NCBI RefSeq assembly: GCF_000801105.2
Contig: NC_079518.1
Coordinates: forward strand, 12,656,106 to 12,720,105
Direction of reading: 5' to 3'
Length of the DNA stretch: 64,000 nt
Origin: Raphanus sativus
Lineage: Eukaryota > Streptophyta > Magnoliopsida > Brassicales > Brassicaceae
The position numbers and the translations under genes are program-made. Below, piece by piece: positions 10,682 to 21,578 of the stretch. Each line of letters starts with the position of its first letter. Within the stretch, counting starts at the first letter, position 1. Below the pieces are notes generated by a model. That model was given only the letters and a program-made list of their open reading frames with translations, was not told the DNA's origin and made no database searches.

Positions 10682-11025
10682 GTTCTTATGCCACAGGTTG
10701 GGGCTTCAGCAGCTTATTTAGAGACTGGTTTAGTCCTAGTTAGACGTTATGTCACTCTAATGTTCTCATCAGTACTTATCATTACTTGGCTCAATTTCTG
10801 GTTTGATTTGGGTATCTTGGACAGCAAGTAACATCAACTGAAAAATGATTTCAATTGTCTTTTTAAATTTCTTTTTATTTTATTTTAGGATTCCAAATTG
10901 GGATACACCATTGTAGACAATTTTTTGCAATGAATCCTTAACTATTTAAACAAAAAAACAAAAACAAAAAAATTAATAAAATATGGCTAAGGATTCCACA
11001 ATGGAATCCACCATTGTGGATGCTC

Positions 11026-12130
11026 TTAAACCAGAAAAAGAGTTGAGAGAGATAGAGTCACAACAAGGAGACCCCGGTGACATATACAATAGAGAAATTT
11101 TCGGGTTCACCCGATTTAGTTATTTCATATTCGGTATCTTTTAAAAAAGAAAACAAAATATTGTCAAATTATATTAATATTTTTAAACTAAAAATAAAAC
11201 TAATAAAAACTAATATTAATTGCAAATAAAAATACGTTTTATAAAAATATATTTTTAATACCGTCAGCCAAACACTAAACCCTTAGTTAAATCATAAATC
11301 TTAAACACTAAATCTCTTAGGTTTATGATTTACCCAAAGATTTAGGGTTTAGTATTTATGATTTAATTAAAGGTTTAGGATTTAATACAATATATCAATT
11401 TTGTAATAAAATAATCTCACCATCATTCATTATTTATATTATTACTAGGATCGGATCTGTCTTACGGACATGTAAGCAACTGAACGAAATAATACAAATG
11501 TATTTAAAATTCAATGAAATTTTAATTCATGTTTAATTATAATTTTCACTATTTTTATTATAAATTTTACTATTCCTTTTTAGAAAGTATATATATTGTT
11601 ACTATATTAAAACAATTCATAAAAGAATATAAATACTTTTTTTGTAATATCTTCTTTTCTTAAATTTAATAGATTTTAATACACTTCTTCTTAGCTTTTA
11701 CATTTTAAACAGTACGAAAAAGAAAAACCAATTTATTATCTTTAAAAAAGCAAGTAGCATAAAAGTATGATATTAATTCTTACTGTTTAATATTTATAAA
11801 TAACATGTTAGGTTATAAATTGATGTTGTATTATATTTGAGACAAATAATATGTTGTTTTTATGTTTCTTTAAACCCATATCAACAAAAATTCGAAAATA
11901 ATGAATTCCACAACTATTTTTGAAACCACCAAAATTTAGGTTAAACAAAAAAAACAGAAAACCATATATTTCTGATGTATTGTTAGCTATAAAGATTATT
12001 TACGAAGAATTTGATGTATTGTTAACATATATGATTCAAATCTTAGAGAATTTGAATTTATTAAAAAAATTAAATTTTACATTGATGTGTTGTGTTGTGT
12101 TTTTAGTTGCTGAGGTGGCAGCAAAATAAT
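11026..12130. other. AT-rich spacer with a hairpin and a possible Helitron end
   Basis: No gene. At about 11275-11396 an imperfect inverted repeat has AAATCATAAAT arms and telomere-like TTTAGGG/CCCTAAA motifs. At 11444-11470 the minus strand reads a small TGTC-loop-GACA hairpin followed after about ten bases by CTAGT. This is the layout of a Helitron 3' terminus whose body would extend rightwards. The hairpin is short, so the Helitron reading is weak. Confidence 0.35.
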
Positions 12131-12462
12131 GGGGATGATTGGTTGGGTTGTAATTAGTGATTTTAGTTTTAATTTTTATCTACAACCAGTTAAGTTAACA
12201 ATCGTAATTTAAGTAGTTTTTAAAGTTAAAGTCAATAAATTAAAATAAAAAGGTTGTAGAAGCTTTATTTTCTAAAGCAAAAAAAAATATGGCTATATGA
12301 ATCTATTTCCTTTTTGAAATATTGTTGTAGTAATATATTTTATTTTCATCATTTCTCTTTTTTTTATTTCTACACCTACATTAGACACAACTACATCAAA
12401 ATATTCTACAGTCTAAATTTTACAGTAAATTTTCTACAGCTACAATCCAACCAATCAGCCCC
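12131..12462. mobile_element. MITE, 332 bp, unclassified
   Basis: The left end GGGGATGATTGGTTGGGTTG and the reverse complement of the right end, GGGGCTGATTGGTTGGATTG, match with two differences. AAT stands immediately outside both ends, which could be a 3 bp target duplication or chance in AT-rich DNA. The interior is AT-rich and non-coding. Superfamily is uncertain. Confidence 0.7.
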
Positions 12463-13506
12463 AATGTCCAAACTTATAATAGTCTTTTTGTCTAGACAGA
12501 GGTATGAAGTAAAGAGAAGAGAGAGAAACCAAAGAATGGTTAGTTTCTTAATTTTTAATTTTATGTTGGTTATAGGATAGGATTTCTCTTATTGTATATG
12601 GTCCAAATTAAAGTTTGGATACATAAATAATATAGCCTATAAAGAGACCAAAAAAAAAGTGGTTAGGTATTTCATGATGCTGTGGGGTTTTATATTCCGT
12701 TCTTGTTTTACTTAGATTATTTTAGTTTTTTCTACCATTGTATTTTGTTTCTTTCATGCAAAGATTTTAAGTATTTTTTTAATTTTTAACATAAATTATT
12801 TATTATTTGGTTAAGACAACTGTAGAGCTAACTATAGTTAAAATATTATTCTAGATTAATATTTAGTGTAAAAATAACCAAGATATTCTAAATAGATATT
12901 CACAATTTATTTAACTTTTACCATCAAATACTATTTAGTTTTAAAATTATTATCTTTTGTAATGTTTATATGTTTTGTAACTTAATATTGTAAAGTTTAA
13001 TGGATTAGTGCATCTGTTTAATGGTTTAGGAGGATTTAGATTATATTTTCGGTTCAAAATTATGATCCAAAACCATTATTTTCATAGTTTTCATTTTTAG
13101 TAAAAACATTTCACTGTTTTGTATTAATACTATATTCTAATTCCATTTCTTACTTGTAGTTTACTTTAATATTTTATTGTTTTTGTTAAACTTCATAGAT
13201 TATTTTGATTTTTAATCTTTTTGTTATTTTTTGAACAGAAATTAAAAAAAATGTTTGTTGCCATGTTGTTGCTTAATGTGGTATTAGTTTGTTTCTTCTT
13301 ATGGTTTCCTCATATTTTCTTACTCTTCTTGAGAAGTCTCAACCTTGGACAACACTTGATTCAAAACATATAGTAAAACAGATTTGATACCAACAGTTCT
13401 CATTAAACTGACAGCCACCGTGACTTTGTTTTGAACACGAGATGGTAACTTGTATTTACATTTCATTTGTTGTGAAGATGTGTGTTACCGTTTGCAGTAT
13501 TGTAAA
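12463..13506. other. AT-rich intergenic stretch
   Basis: No coding region, RNA gene or recognisable transposon end is seen on either strand. Confidence 0.5.
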
Positions 13507-14169
13507 TCCATAACAATACCCGAACTAAATTTTGTTAAGCTTTTTAATACCCAAACTTTTTCACTACCCAGTTTAATACCTCAACTAATTATTTTGTTCA
13601 TTTTAATACCCAAACTTTTAAAATTGTGCCCACTTTAATACCCAAACTTTATTTATTTTAATAAAAATACTAATAAATTTTAAATAAAATTTTTAAAATC
13701 TCAAAAATTTACAAAACAAACTCAGAAAATTCTAATTTTTTCTGGTGTTTGAGAAATAAAAGTAACTAAATAGTGTACAATATTAAATTTTGTAATAAAA
13801 TTTCTAAATTTTAAATATTGTATTTAGTTTGTTTTCTGAAATAAAAAATGAAATTTATTTTTATCATTCAAATTCATTTACTTTTTAAAAAATAATTTTC
13901 CATGGTTTATCTACCTTCTTTCCTAAATCTTAAAATAAAATATAATTTTTAATACTTTTTCTTAGATTTTTGAGATTTTTTTTAAGTTTTGTTTGAAACT
14001 TATTAGTATTTTTATTAAAATAAATAAAGTTTAGGTATTAAAGTGGGCACATTGTTAAAAGTTTGAGTATTAAAATGAGCAAAATAATTAGTTGGGATAT
14101 TAAACTGGGTAGTGAAAAAGTTTGGGTATTAAAAAACTTAACAAAATTTAGTTCGGATATTTTTATGGA
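13507..14169. mobile_element. Foldback element with long inverted arms, 663 bp
   Basis: The outer roughly 170-205 bp at each end are inverted copies of each other. TCCATAACAATACCCGAACT on the left corresponds to the reverse complement of AGTTCGGATATTTTTATGGA on the right. The arms contain several copies of a TTTAATACCCAAACTTT-like motif. The centre (about 13700-13960) is AT-rich and non-coding. Exact termini and target duplication are not certain, so the superfamily (for example Mutator-like) cannot be fixed. Confidence 0.75.
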
Positions 14170-14234
14170 ATTTTCCCATACTTATAAAAGCAATTTTTAT
14201 ACAAACGTTAAAGCATGTACCTAAATGTATATGT

Positions 14235-15048
14235 TCATTTTTGTGTAAGCCTAAGCAATTCTTTAATAGCGGTCAAATCTAGAACCTCTTGTCTAAGCAT
14301 TTTAGATTCAAAGCTTCCATTAATCAAAGTAAGACTCATCATGAACAGGAGTATCACCACAGTTGTGGCAAATGAAACACCAGTCTTAAATGACCATTGA
14401 TTCTTCTCTGCATCTTCCATAACCCATAGTTTCATCGTACCTTCGGTTTCAAGATAAAAATAGTGTAAAGTAGCTACCTTTTCACAGCATTTTATAAGAG
14501 TCACTCTGATAGGACAAAAGTTATCTTCAGGTGCTTGTAGCATATTGATTTCTTCAGAACTAGTATTGAGACTCACAAGCACATGATCAAGATCACGAAT
14601 CCAAGCTAGGTAATACATACGGTCATTGATAGTCAATCTTTGTGTTAAAGGAAAATGTGAATATTGACATGGAATCTTTCTCCATCGACTTGATCTATCA
14701 CCTCCAAGTAGCAATACCCATTGCTCAGACATGTACATTGTGGACTCTCCAACTTTGTCACTGGTTGAAACTGTGCAAACCACTTTGTATCTGCAGTGAA
14801 CAGGCTCGTGCCCGATATCGTACTTGATATTCTTAAGCTTGTGATCCCCATCGATCTATGATGCTAGATTCTTCTATCTTGGGTAACACAACAAGTTGCC
14901 TAGTAGATAAACCTGAAGCTAGAGAGAACTTTAGGATTTCAAATGTTTGGTGAAAACAGAAACTAATTAGAAGTGAAGTTTTAGAGTTGAGCGGAAGATG
15001 TTTAGAAGAACAAGTTTTCATCCAAACAAGCCTAGTTGTTATCTTCAT
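14235..15048 (-). pseudogene. FBA-type F-box gene fragment
   Basis: Minus-strand blocks LSTRQLVVLPKIEESSI, GHEPVHCRYKVVCTVS, SEQWVLLLGGD, LAWIRDLDHVLVSL and MKLWVMEDAEKNQWS are related to the F-box/FBA pseudogene at 1.2-2.5 kb. The blocks sit in more than one frame. The F-box itself is absent: the upstream part (14930-15048) is unrelated to an F-box. The C-terminus diverges after about 14380. It is therefore a truncated copy, lying directly beside copy B of the segmental duplication. Confidence 0.75.
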
Positions 15049-15130
15049 CTAATGGCTTATCTACGAAAAGTATCAAGTTGATTGAGCCTTGGAGAGTAAG
15101 CCTACTTAGTAAGTACTTCTTTTTCTTATT

Positions 15131-16270
15131 TTGCATATGCTAATGTAGTATAACGATTTAATAAATCTTACCACTTTTGTGTATTCAATCATCATCAAAA
15201 ACTTATAAACAATCTTAGTACAGTTTTTCATTTGTTTTGTAATATTGTTGTGATTATCATAGTAATGGTAGTAGTCAGCATTATCATAGTTTCAACTTAT
15301 CACATGTATATTTTTCCCTATAACTTTCTACTAGAAGGTAATTAATTATGTTGTCAACATCCTTTATGTTAAAATAACTAAAATAATTAATCATAATCTA
15401 TTTTTATGCAGATTATATTAATAATGAATTCATATAAATATTTGTTAACAAAGTGTTACAATTGGTGAAACTAAACTTTCTATTTTTTTCTTATGAAATA
15501 TATAGCTTATCTTTAAAACAGTTTTAATGCATCTTCTTATATATATATATAAGAATAAATCATTGTATTAACTTGATTATAAGGAATACACCCACAATAA
15601 ATTCGAATTACTAAATTATCATGTCACCTTATCGAGTGACCGAAGTGTAGTTCAAATTTTATTTCTATGAAACAACTTCTTTATATAATGGTGAGATCAA
15701 TATTTTGGAGAAATTTCTTAGAGAAAATAGCAAAATGCGAAGGATTATATTTTTTGTTTTATTTTGTTTTGTGTTCATTTAGATTTCAAGTTCTCAATTT
15801 CACTTGCTCTCAGTTGGTTATGCTAAAATGTATGTTCTGAAATGATGCTTGTTCCATTTTAAAGTTTTGTTTCCATTTATGATTGATTCTATTACTTTAT
15901 CAAACTCCAATTATTCTTATATTACTCTGTTGTTTTTCCATATGATGCAACTGCTTAAAAAGCAGATAATGTTACTTCCATTTAAGTTTTTAAACAACTG
16001 CAATTTCATCTCAATGTTGTCATTTGTGTTCTATTTGCCATATTTTTGGTGATTCTTGGTTTATATGCTTCACTTTGAACATTAGTTCAGTGGAGGCTGC
16101 TAAAAGGTTTTAAGCAACTATACTACAAAATCTTTGCTAAATTTCATGTATTTAAATTTATTTGTAGTTTTTTGGTGGAGGCACCTACCCCATTTTGTGC
16201 TACATAGATCCGTCCGCTTGCATCATCATATTTAAGATAATTTGGCTATTACACTCAATTATATAAAACA
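15131..16270. repeat. Local segmental duplication, copy B
   Basis: Same-orientation counterpart of 4711-6030, beginning TTTTGCATATGCTAATG and ending near CAGGTATGTAGCC. It is shorter because about 200 bp near the middle and most of the (TA)n run are missing. It starts about 80 bp beyond the F-box fragment, whereas copy A starts more than 2 kb from its F-box pseudogene. Confidence 0.85.
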
Positions 16271-17030
16271 GGTATGTAGCCAGCCCCTACTGTTCTCTAA
16301 TTTTAGACCCGTATTCTTTTATTTTTTTCCTTTATACCCTAATAAAATTGGGATTAACTCTAATATATTTCTCTAAAATAAAGATATTTAATTATAGAGC
16401 AAAATACATTAGAAATTAATATTGTTGGTATTTTAAATTTTATTAATTTATAGAGATATTAGTTTACAAAATTTTCTTTTTAGATATTTTTTTCTATTTT
16501 AAATATTTTATTTGTAAAATAAAAAAAATATTTTATCTTACTGTATTTCATTATTTAAATTTTAGAAATTTGATTTTCATATTATTTTATTGGTGTGTAT
16601 TTTTATGTTTCGTAAAATTGTTATGTGGTTTTCAATATAATTTTACTAAGTATTACCGAAAAATATTGAAATGTTAAGAAAAATAGATGTATTTTATTGT
16701 AAATAAAAAACCAAAATATAATGTTTAGATATAAAAAAGAATAAATTATTAATTTATGATTTTAAAGGAATTTTATATATTTAAAAGTTTTAAAAATATT
16801 ATTAGTTTATTATTTTGTCAATTTTGTCATATCTCATTGGACTATATTACAAGGAAGTTTTAAATAGATTAGTTGCTCAAAAAAAGATTTATAAGAAAGA
16901 TTGAGATACAATTACATTTTGTCATTTAATTAATGTCGGAAAATGCATAATTCTACATACACTCTCTTTCTCTAGAAAAGGATCCATCACACCGTTAGAT
17001 CCCCACGGCCGACGGGTCCAAGATCCAACG
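16271..17030. other. Intergenic, promoter side of the glycosyltransferase gene
   Basis: Strongly AT-rich to about 16930, then a CT-rich stretch (ACACTCTCTTTCTCT near 16960) typical of a plant 5' leader. No other gene or element is recognised. Confidence 0.5.
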
Positions 17031-19199
17031 ATGCTGAGATCACGGCGCTCACGTTCCCGTCACGGCGCGCAAGCATGCGCCGTGATGTCCGCCGTCCTCC
17101 TCCTCGCGTCCGTCTCCCTCCTCTACACGCGTCTCTCACTCTTCTCCTCCCACTCCCCAACCCACCTCCGCTCAACTCCCGCCGGAGAAGACGCCGTCCT
17201 CTTCCCCGACTCCCTCCTCGTCTCCGACTCCGACGTCGTCGACCCCACCACCACCACCACCACCGCCGGAGGAGGGAGAGGAGGATCCACGACCTCGACG
17301 GAAGACAGAATCGACGAGCACGACGACGCGGCGATCGAAGAGGACAGATCGAACGAGGAGGACGAGAACCAAGAGGCCGAGCAGGAGCAGGAAGTCGTCT
17401 CGGATCCTAACCGGAGCAAAGCTTCCTCCTCGGGGTTCTACTTCGACCACGTCGCCGGAGTGGTCCGGAGAGCTTTCAACAAGAGATCGATCGACGAGTG
17501 GGATTACGACTACACGGGCTTCACCAACGACGAGTCATCATCATCATCATCGAGCGTGGTAAAGTCTCAAGCTTTGTTCGGATCCGACGATGTTCCGTTG
17601 GACGAATCCATCAGGAGGAAGATGGTGGAGGTCAGGAGCGTGGAGGAGGCGTTGATGTTGAAGAGTGGTGGGAAGAGATTGTCGCCGTTGAGAGAAGGGT
17701 GGGGAGATTGGTTCGATAAGAAAGGAGCTTTCTTGAGGAAAGATCGGATGTTTAGGTCGAATTTCGAGACGTTGAATCCTTTGAACAATCCTTTGTTGCA
17801 GGATCCCGACGGTGTTGGGGTCACCGGGTTGACGAGTGGGGATAAGGTTGTGCAGGTGTGGAGGTTGAGTGAGGTTAAGAGAGGAGGTTCTTTCATGGTG
17901 GCGAAGAAAGAACCGAATGGGTTTAAACGTAAGACGTTGGACGATGATAAGGTGGGAGAGCGTGATGAGGAGGTTAGAGAGCATTTGTATGCGGATGGGA
18001 GTAGATGGGGTTATTACCCTGGTTTGGAACCGGGTTTGTCGTTTTCGGAGTTTATGGATTCGTTTTTTAGGAAGGGGAAGTGTGGTGTGAGAGTGTTTAT
18101 GGTGTGGAACTCGCCTGGTTGGATGTTTAGCGTTAGGCACCAGAGAGGGCTTGAGAGCTTGCTCTCTCAGCATCGAGATGCTTGTGTTGTTGTCTTCTCG
18201 GAGACTGTTGAGCTTGATTTCTTCCGAAGCAGCTTTGTGAAGGACGGGTACAAAGTTGCTGTGGCGATGCCAAACCTTGATGAGTTGCTGCAAGACACTC
18301 CTACTCATGTGTTCGCTTCTATATGGTTCGATTGGAGAAAGACAAAGTTTTATCCTACTCACTACAGTGAACTTGTCCGGCTAGCGACCCTTTACAAGTA
18401 AAGTTTTATCACTCTCCTCTGGTCTTATACTTATCAGTTAGTCACACTCTCTTTCAGTTTATAAAGAGCTTATTCATGCAGATATGGAGGGGTTTATCTG
18501 GACTCTGATGTGATAGTTTTGGGTTCATTATCATCACTGAGAAACACTCTTGGTATGGAGGATCATGCATCTAATGAATCACTTAATGGTGCTGTTATGT
18601 CTTTTGAAAAGAAAAGGTTCATTAACACTATTCTCTGCTTTGCTTGCTACATTAGCAACCTCCAATGTTGTTCTGTCAGAGATTTTAACTTGTAACCTCT
18701 CTATCTCTGTGCAGTCCGTTCTTACTAGAATGTTTGAACGAGTACTACTTAACGTACGATGACAAGTGTCTCCGATGCAATGGAGCTGATCTCTTGACTC
18801 GGGTGGCTAAACGGTTTCTAAATGGGAAGAATCGGCGTATGACTCAACAGGAGCTAAACGTTAGACCGTTCTCTGTTTTCTTCCCAATCAGCTCATCACA
18901 GATAACAAAGTAACGCTCTCTCTCTCTCTATCTCTTTGTTTCTCTACTCGTTTTGGTATCATGATTGAGCAAAGCTTTTATCTTTAAACCTGTGTTGGTT
19001 TTGGTGGAGCAGTTATTTTGCATATCCTGCAACAGAGGAGGAGAAATGGAAGCAAGATGAAGTGTTCAAGAAGATCATCAATGAGTCTTTAACGTTTCAT
19101 TTCTGGAACAGTGTTACTTCCTCTTTAATTCCTGAACCGGAGAGCCTTGTTGCTAGGTTGCTCGACCATACTTGTATCCGATGCTCCGATGTATTATAG
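17031..19199 (+). CDS. Alpha-1,4-glycosyltransferase (DXD / GT32-type) family protein, 4 exons, 627 aa
   Basis: Exons 17031-18397, 18482-18616, 18715-18909 and 19013-19199 join in frame through GT-AG introns. The predicted product is 627 aa. Residues about 15-32 (MSAVLLLASVSLLY) form one membrane anchor after a basic N-terminus, fitting a type II Golgi enzyme. An acidic Ser/Glu/Asp-rich stem follows. The catalytic part spans exon 1 to exon 4: VRVFMVWNSPGWMF, FASIWFDWRKTKF, then YGGVYLDSDVIVLGSL with the nucleotide-sugar-binding DXD motif (DSD). CLNEYYLTYDDKCLRCNG and FHFWNSVTSS are typical of the Gb3-synthase-like C-terminal domain. Donor and acceptor substrates are unknown. It resembles Arabidopsis At4g19900 by memory. 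The first exon is unusually GC-rich for the region. No lesion is seen. Confidence 0.92.
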
Positions 19200-19707
19200 A
19201 AATCTTTTCTCTTTTGGTAAAACCATTTTTTATTTATTTAAAGAGAGCATAGTTTTGTCAAGACGGGAGTCACAGAACACAAACACACAATTCTCTCTAG
19301 CTGAATATTGATCACATTAGCGTATGAGTATTGTCAGAGAAAAGATGCCAGCCATCGCAATGAATGTGCTGGAACCGTTAGATAAGATGCTGTGGATTAG
19401 AAAACTGTTACGTTAGCGAGAAGAAAGTAAGATGGTTCTGAAGACAGAACTCAACCTGTTGGATTCTATGATTTAGAAAAGAAAAAAAAAAGCTTTATAT
19501 TTTATATGTCACAGTTTAAAGTTAACCTTTAACGTCCCAAAAAGTTATGGGCTTCTGTGATCGAAATGAAACCTAGAGAACAAATTGGGAAAACCAAAGA
19601 ATGGAGGGGTTGGTATTAGTAAATAGCAAAAGAACTTTATGTTATATAACTTTACGTGCCAATTAACCTAGTTTCCACCCCCACCCACCAAGAAAGTCAT
19701 CGCAGCC
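19200..19707. other. Intergenic; conserved upstream block of the kelch F-box genes
   Basis: No gene. About 19535-19655 is similar to the sequence upstream of the other two kelch F-box genes (about 23445-23585 and 26400-26520). Shared motifs include TATTAGTAAATAGCAAA, and AACAAATTGG/GCAAAAC in variant forms. The duplicated units therefore include promoter DNA. Confidence 0.6.
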
Positions 19708-20940
19708 ATGAACCGCCAAGAAGAACCACCGGAGAAGACGAGAAAGACGTCAGAACCACCATCATGTCCATCATTCTCTTTACTTCCAGATGAAATCGTC
19801 GTGGACTGCTTAGCCCGGATCTCCAGAGCGTACTACTGGAGACTCTCGATCATTTCAAAAAGCTTCCGGTCCCTCGTCTCTTCCAAGGAGCTCTACGCAG
19901 CTCGAGCTCGCATCGGAAACACCGAGCAGTGTCTCTACGTCTGCCTCTCGGATGACAAATCTCCCCAATGGTATACCCTCTGGATTAACCCTAATCGAAC
20001 CCTAACCGTCCCCGCGATCAAGAAGAACAAGAAAACCCTCGAGCTCGGATACTCGTCATTGGCTCCAATTCCGTCGTCTGATTTTCCTTCAGTATCCGAA
20101 TCAACCCTAGTTGTTGGTTCGGAAATTTATGTTATCGGCGGACCAACCAAGACCGTACGAATACTTGATTGTCGTACTCATACGTGGCGTGATGCACCTA
20201 GCATGACCATAGCCCGAAGGGATGCTCTCACATGTCTCTATGATGGAAAAATATATGTCATGGGAGGATGCGGGGTACTGGAGGAGCCATGGGCTGAGGT
20301 GTTCGACACGAATACGCAAACTTGGGAACCTCTCTCTGATCCTGGTACCGAGATACGTAATATAGGTAGCTGTGCCTTTTGCAAAATCAAAGAAATAAAA
20401 GGAAAGATTTACTTTTGGAATTCAAACAGAAGGTATGCTTATGACGCAAGCCAAGATAACTGGGAGAGTTTTGCGGATTTTTGGGAGTCAAGGACATGTT
20501 TGATCGATGGTGCTGTACAGTACTACTATATTCCCAATTCAGCATGTGAGATTGATGGTGTATGGTATTCTATAACTCGTCGTCCCAACTTCCGCGTAAG
20601 AAACCCTACGTTAATTAATTCTCTTTGGCTGATGTGGTCAAAGGATGGAGTAGATTGGGAAGTTGTGAAAGGGTTATACTCATTAAGAGAGATGCACAAA
20701 AGGAATGGTGGCTCTAGTAGAAATACAACTAAGTTAGTTAGCTGTGGTGGGAAGCTCTTACTTTTGTGGGAAGGTTATATGAAACATAATCCCAGTAATA
20801 GGAAGAAGATTTGGTGCGCGGAAATCACGTTGAAAACTGATGGTGGACGTGACGTTTGGGGTAATGTTAAGTGGATTAATGTTGTGCGAAGCGTTCCCAC
20901 ACAGTGTGAGCTCTTGCATTGTCTCGTTGTCTCCGTTTGA
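19708..20940 (+). CDS. Kelch-repeat F-box protein, copy 1, 410 aa
   Basis: An intact single exon. Residues about 25-70 form the F-box (SLLPDEIVVDCLARISR, then SIISKSFRSLVSSKELY), the part that docks to Skp1-type ASK proteins in an SCF ubiquitin ligase. Kelch motifs follow: VGSEIYVIGG, then TVRILDCRTHTWRDAPSM, YDGKIYVMGGCG, VFDTNTQTWEPLSDP and IKGKIYFWNS. They are expected to form a beta-propeller that binds the substrate, which is unknown. The start at MNRQEEPPEK aligns with MNLQ starts in both other copies. Gene copies 2 and 3 lie downstream in the same direction, so this is a tandem array. No disabling change is seen. Confidence 0.93.
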   Translation: MNRQEEPPEKTRKTSEPPSCPSFSLLPDEIVVDCLARISRAYYWRLSIISKSFRSLVSSKELYAARARIGNTEQCLYVCLSDDKSPQWYTLWINPNRTLTVPAIKKNKKTLELGYSSLAPIPSSDFPSVSESTLVVGSEIYVIGGPTKTVRILDCRTHTWRDAPSMTIARRDALTCLYDGKIYVMGGCGVLEEPWAEVFDTNTQTWEPLSDPGTEIRNIGSCAFCKIKEIKGKIYFWNSNRRYAYDASQDNWESFADFWESRTCLIDGAVQYYYIPNSACEIDGVWYSITRRPNFRVRNPTLINSLWLMWSKDGVDWEVVKGLYSLREMHKRNGGSSRNTTKLVSCGGKLLLLWEGYMKHNPSNRKKIWCAEITLKTDGGRDVWGNVKWINVVRSVPTQCELLHCLVVSV

Positions 20941-21578
20941 TGGACTTGTATCAAAGGTATGATCAAACTATATTAATTGTATATTTAGAGTAGAGACTAT
21001 AATTTCTTTCTAGTCATCAACATTAACAAAATGGACCCATTGTTTGGTTTGTACATTTTGTTAAGTTAACGCTGATTTTATACCATTTGCCACAGATGAA
21101 GTTAAGAAAGTATATTTTCCCCTTATATATATAATGTGAAGGAATCAGAAGCAAATGGAGAGCAACAAGAGTTAAGGAGAAGTTTCAAGAAAAAAACAAG
21201 AGTTAAGGAGAAGAATTATAGGGGTTGAAAGTCAAGTTTATGAACATGAAATTTTATCATTTTGTCAAACTACCTCGGCAACTTTGTTTTGTCTTTTGAT
21301 ATTTTTATCTATTCTTTGACTAAACAGTATTGTAGTAATGCTATTGGTGACTCCACATTATGTTTATGCTAGGACTAAAACGCATATCAGATTGTCTCAG
21401 GCTTAGAAAGTTGGCCGATGTATGTATTTGATTTCAACTCCTACTTTACTGAAACAGAGGAAAAACATAAAATAGAAAAAAATTGTCATGTTGAAAGGTC
21501 AGAAGCAGGCGGATGAAGATTCCGTCGTCCACACCATATGAGAAACTTAATAAAGTGTAGCAACACTGTGAACGTTTC
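20941..21578. other. 3' flank of kelch F-box copy 1
   Basis: No gene. Parts (about 21080-21260) match the flank of copy 3 at 27860-28040, including CCCCTTATATATA and AAAAGTCA-type blocks, so the duplication unit extends past the coding region. About 21260-21480 has no counterpart downstream of copy 3 and looks inserted or unique. Confidence 0.6.

Larger units (their letters stand above)
9757..11025. mobile_element. Gene-carrying non-autonomous PIF/Harbinger-like element (Pack type), 1269 bp
   Basis: The left end GACCACCCGCAATGGGGGAT and the reverse complement of the right end, GAGCATCCACAATGGTGGAT, match over about 20 bp with four differences. TTA flanks both sides (9754-9756 and 11026-11028), as expected of PIF/Harbinger. 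A second, diverged copy of the right-end sequence lies just inside, at about 10889-10921. The interior has no transposase. It holds UTR-like CT-rich sequence (about 9920-10080) and part of a SAL1/HAL2-like gene with one intron. This fits a Pack-type (gene-capturing) element. It lies about 200 bp upstream of the DC1 start codon. Confidence 0.75.

Noticed and set aside
17075..17450. Several overlapping long frames on both strands in the GC-rich first exon
   Set aside because: They are shadows of the glycosyltransferase exon, rich in Arg or Ser from codon bias, with no motifs of their own.
17547..18362. 271-codon frame on the minus strand
   Set aside because: Antisense shadow of glycosyltransferase exon 1; the sense strand has conserved family motifs and matching splice sites.
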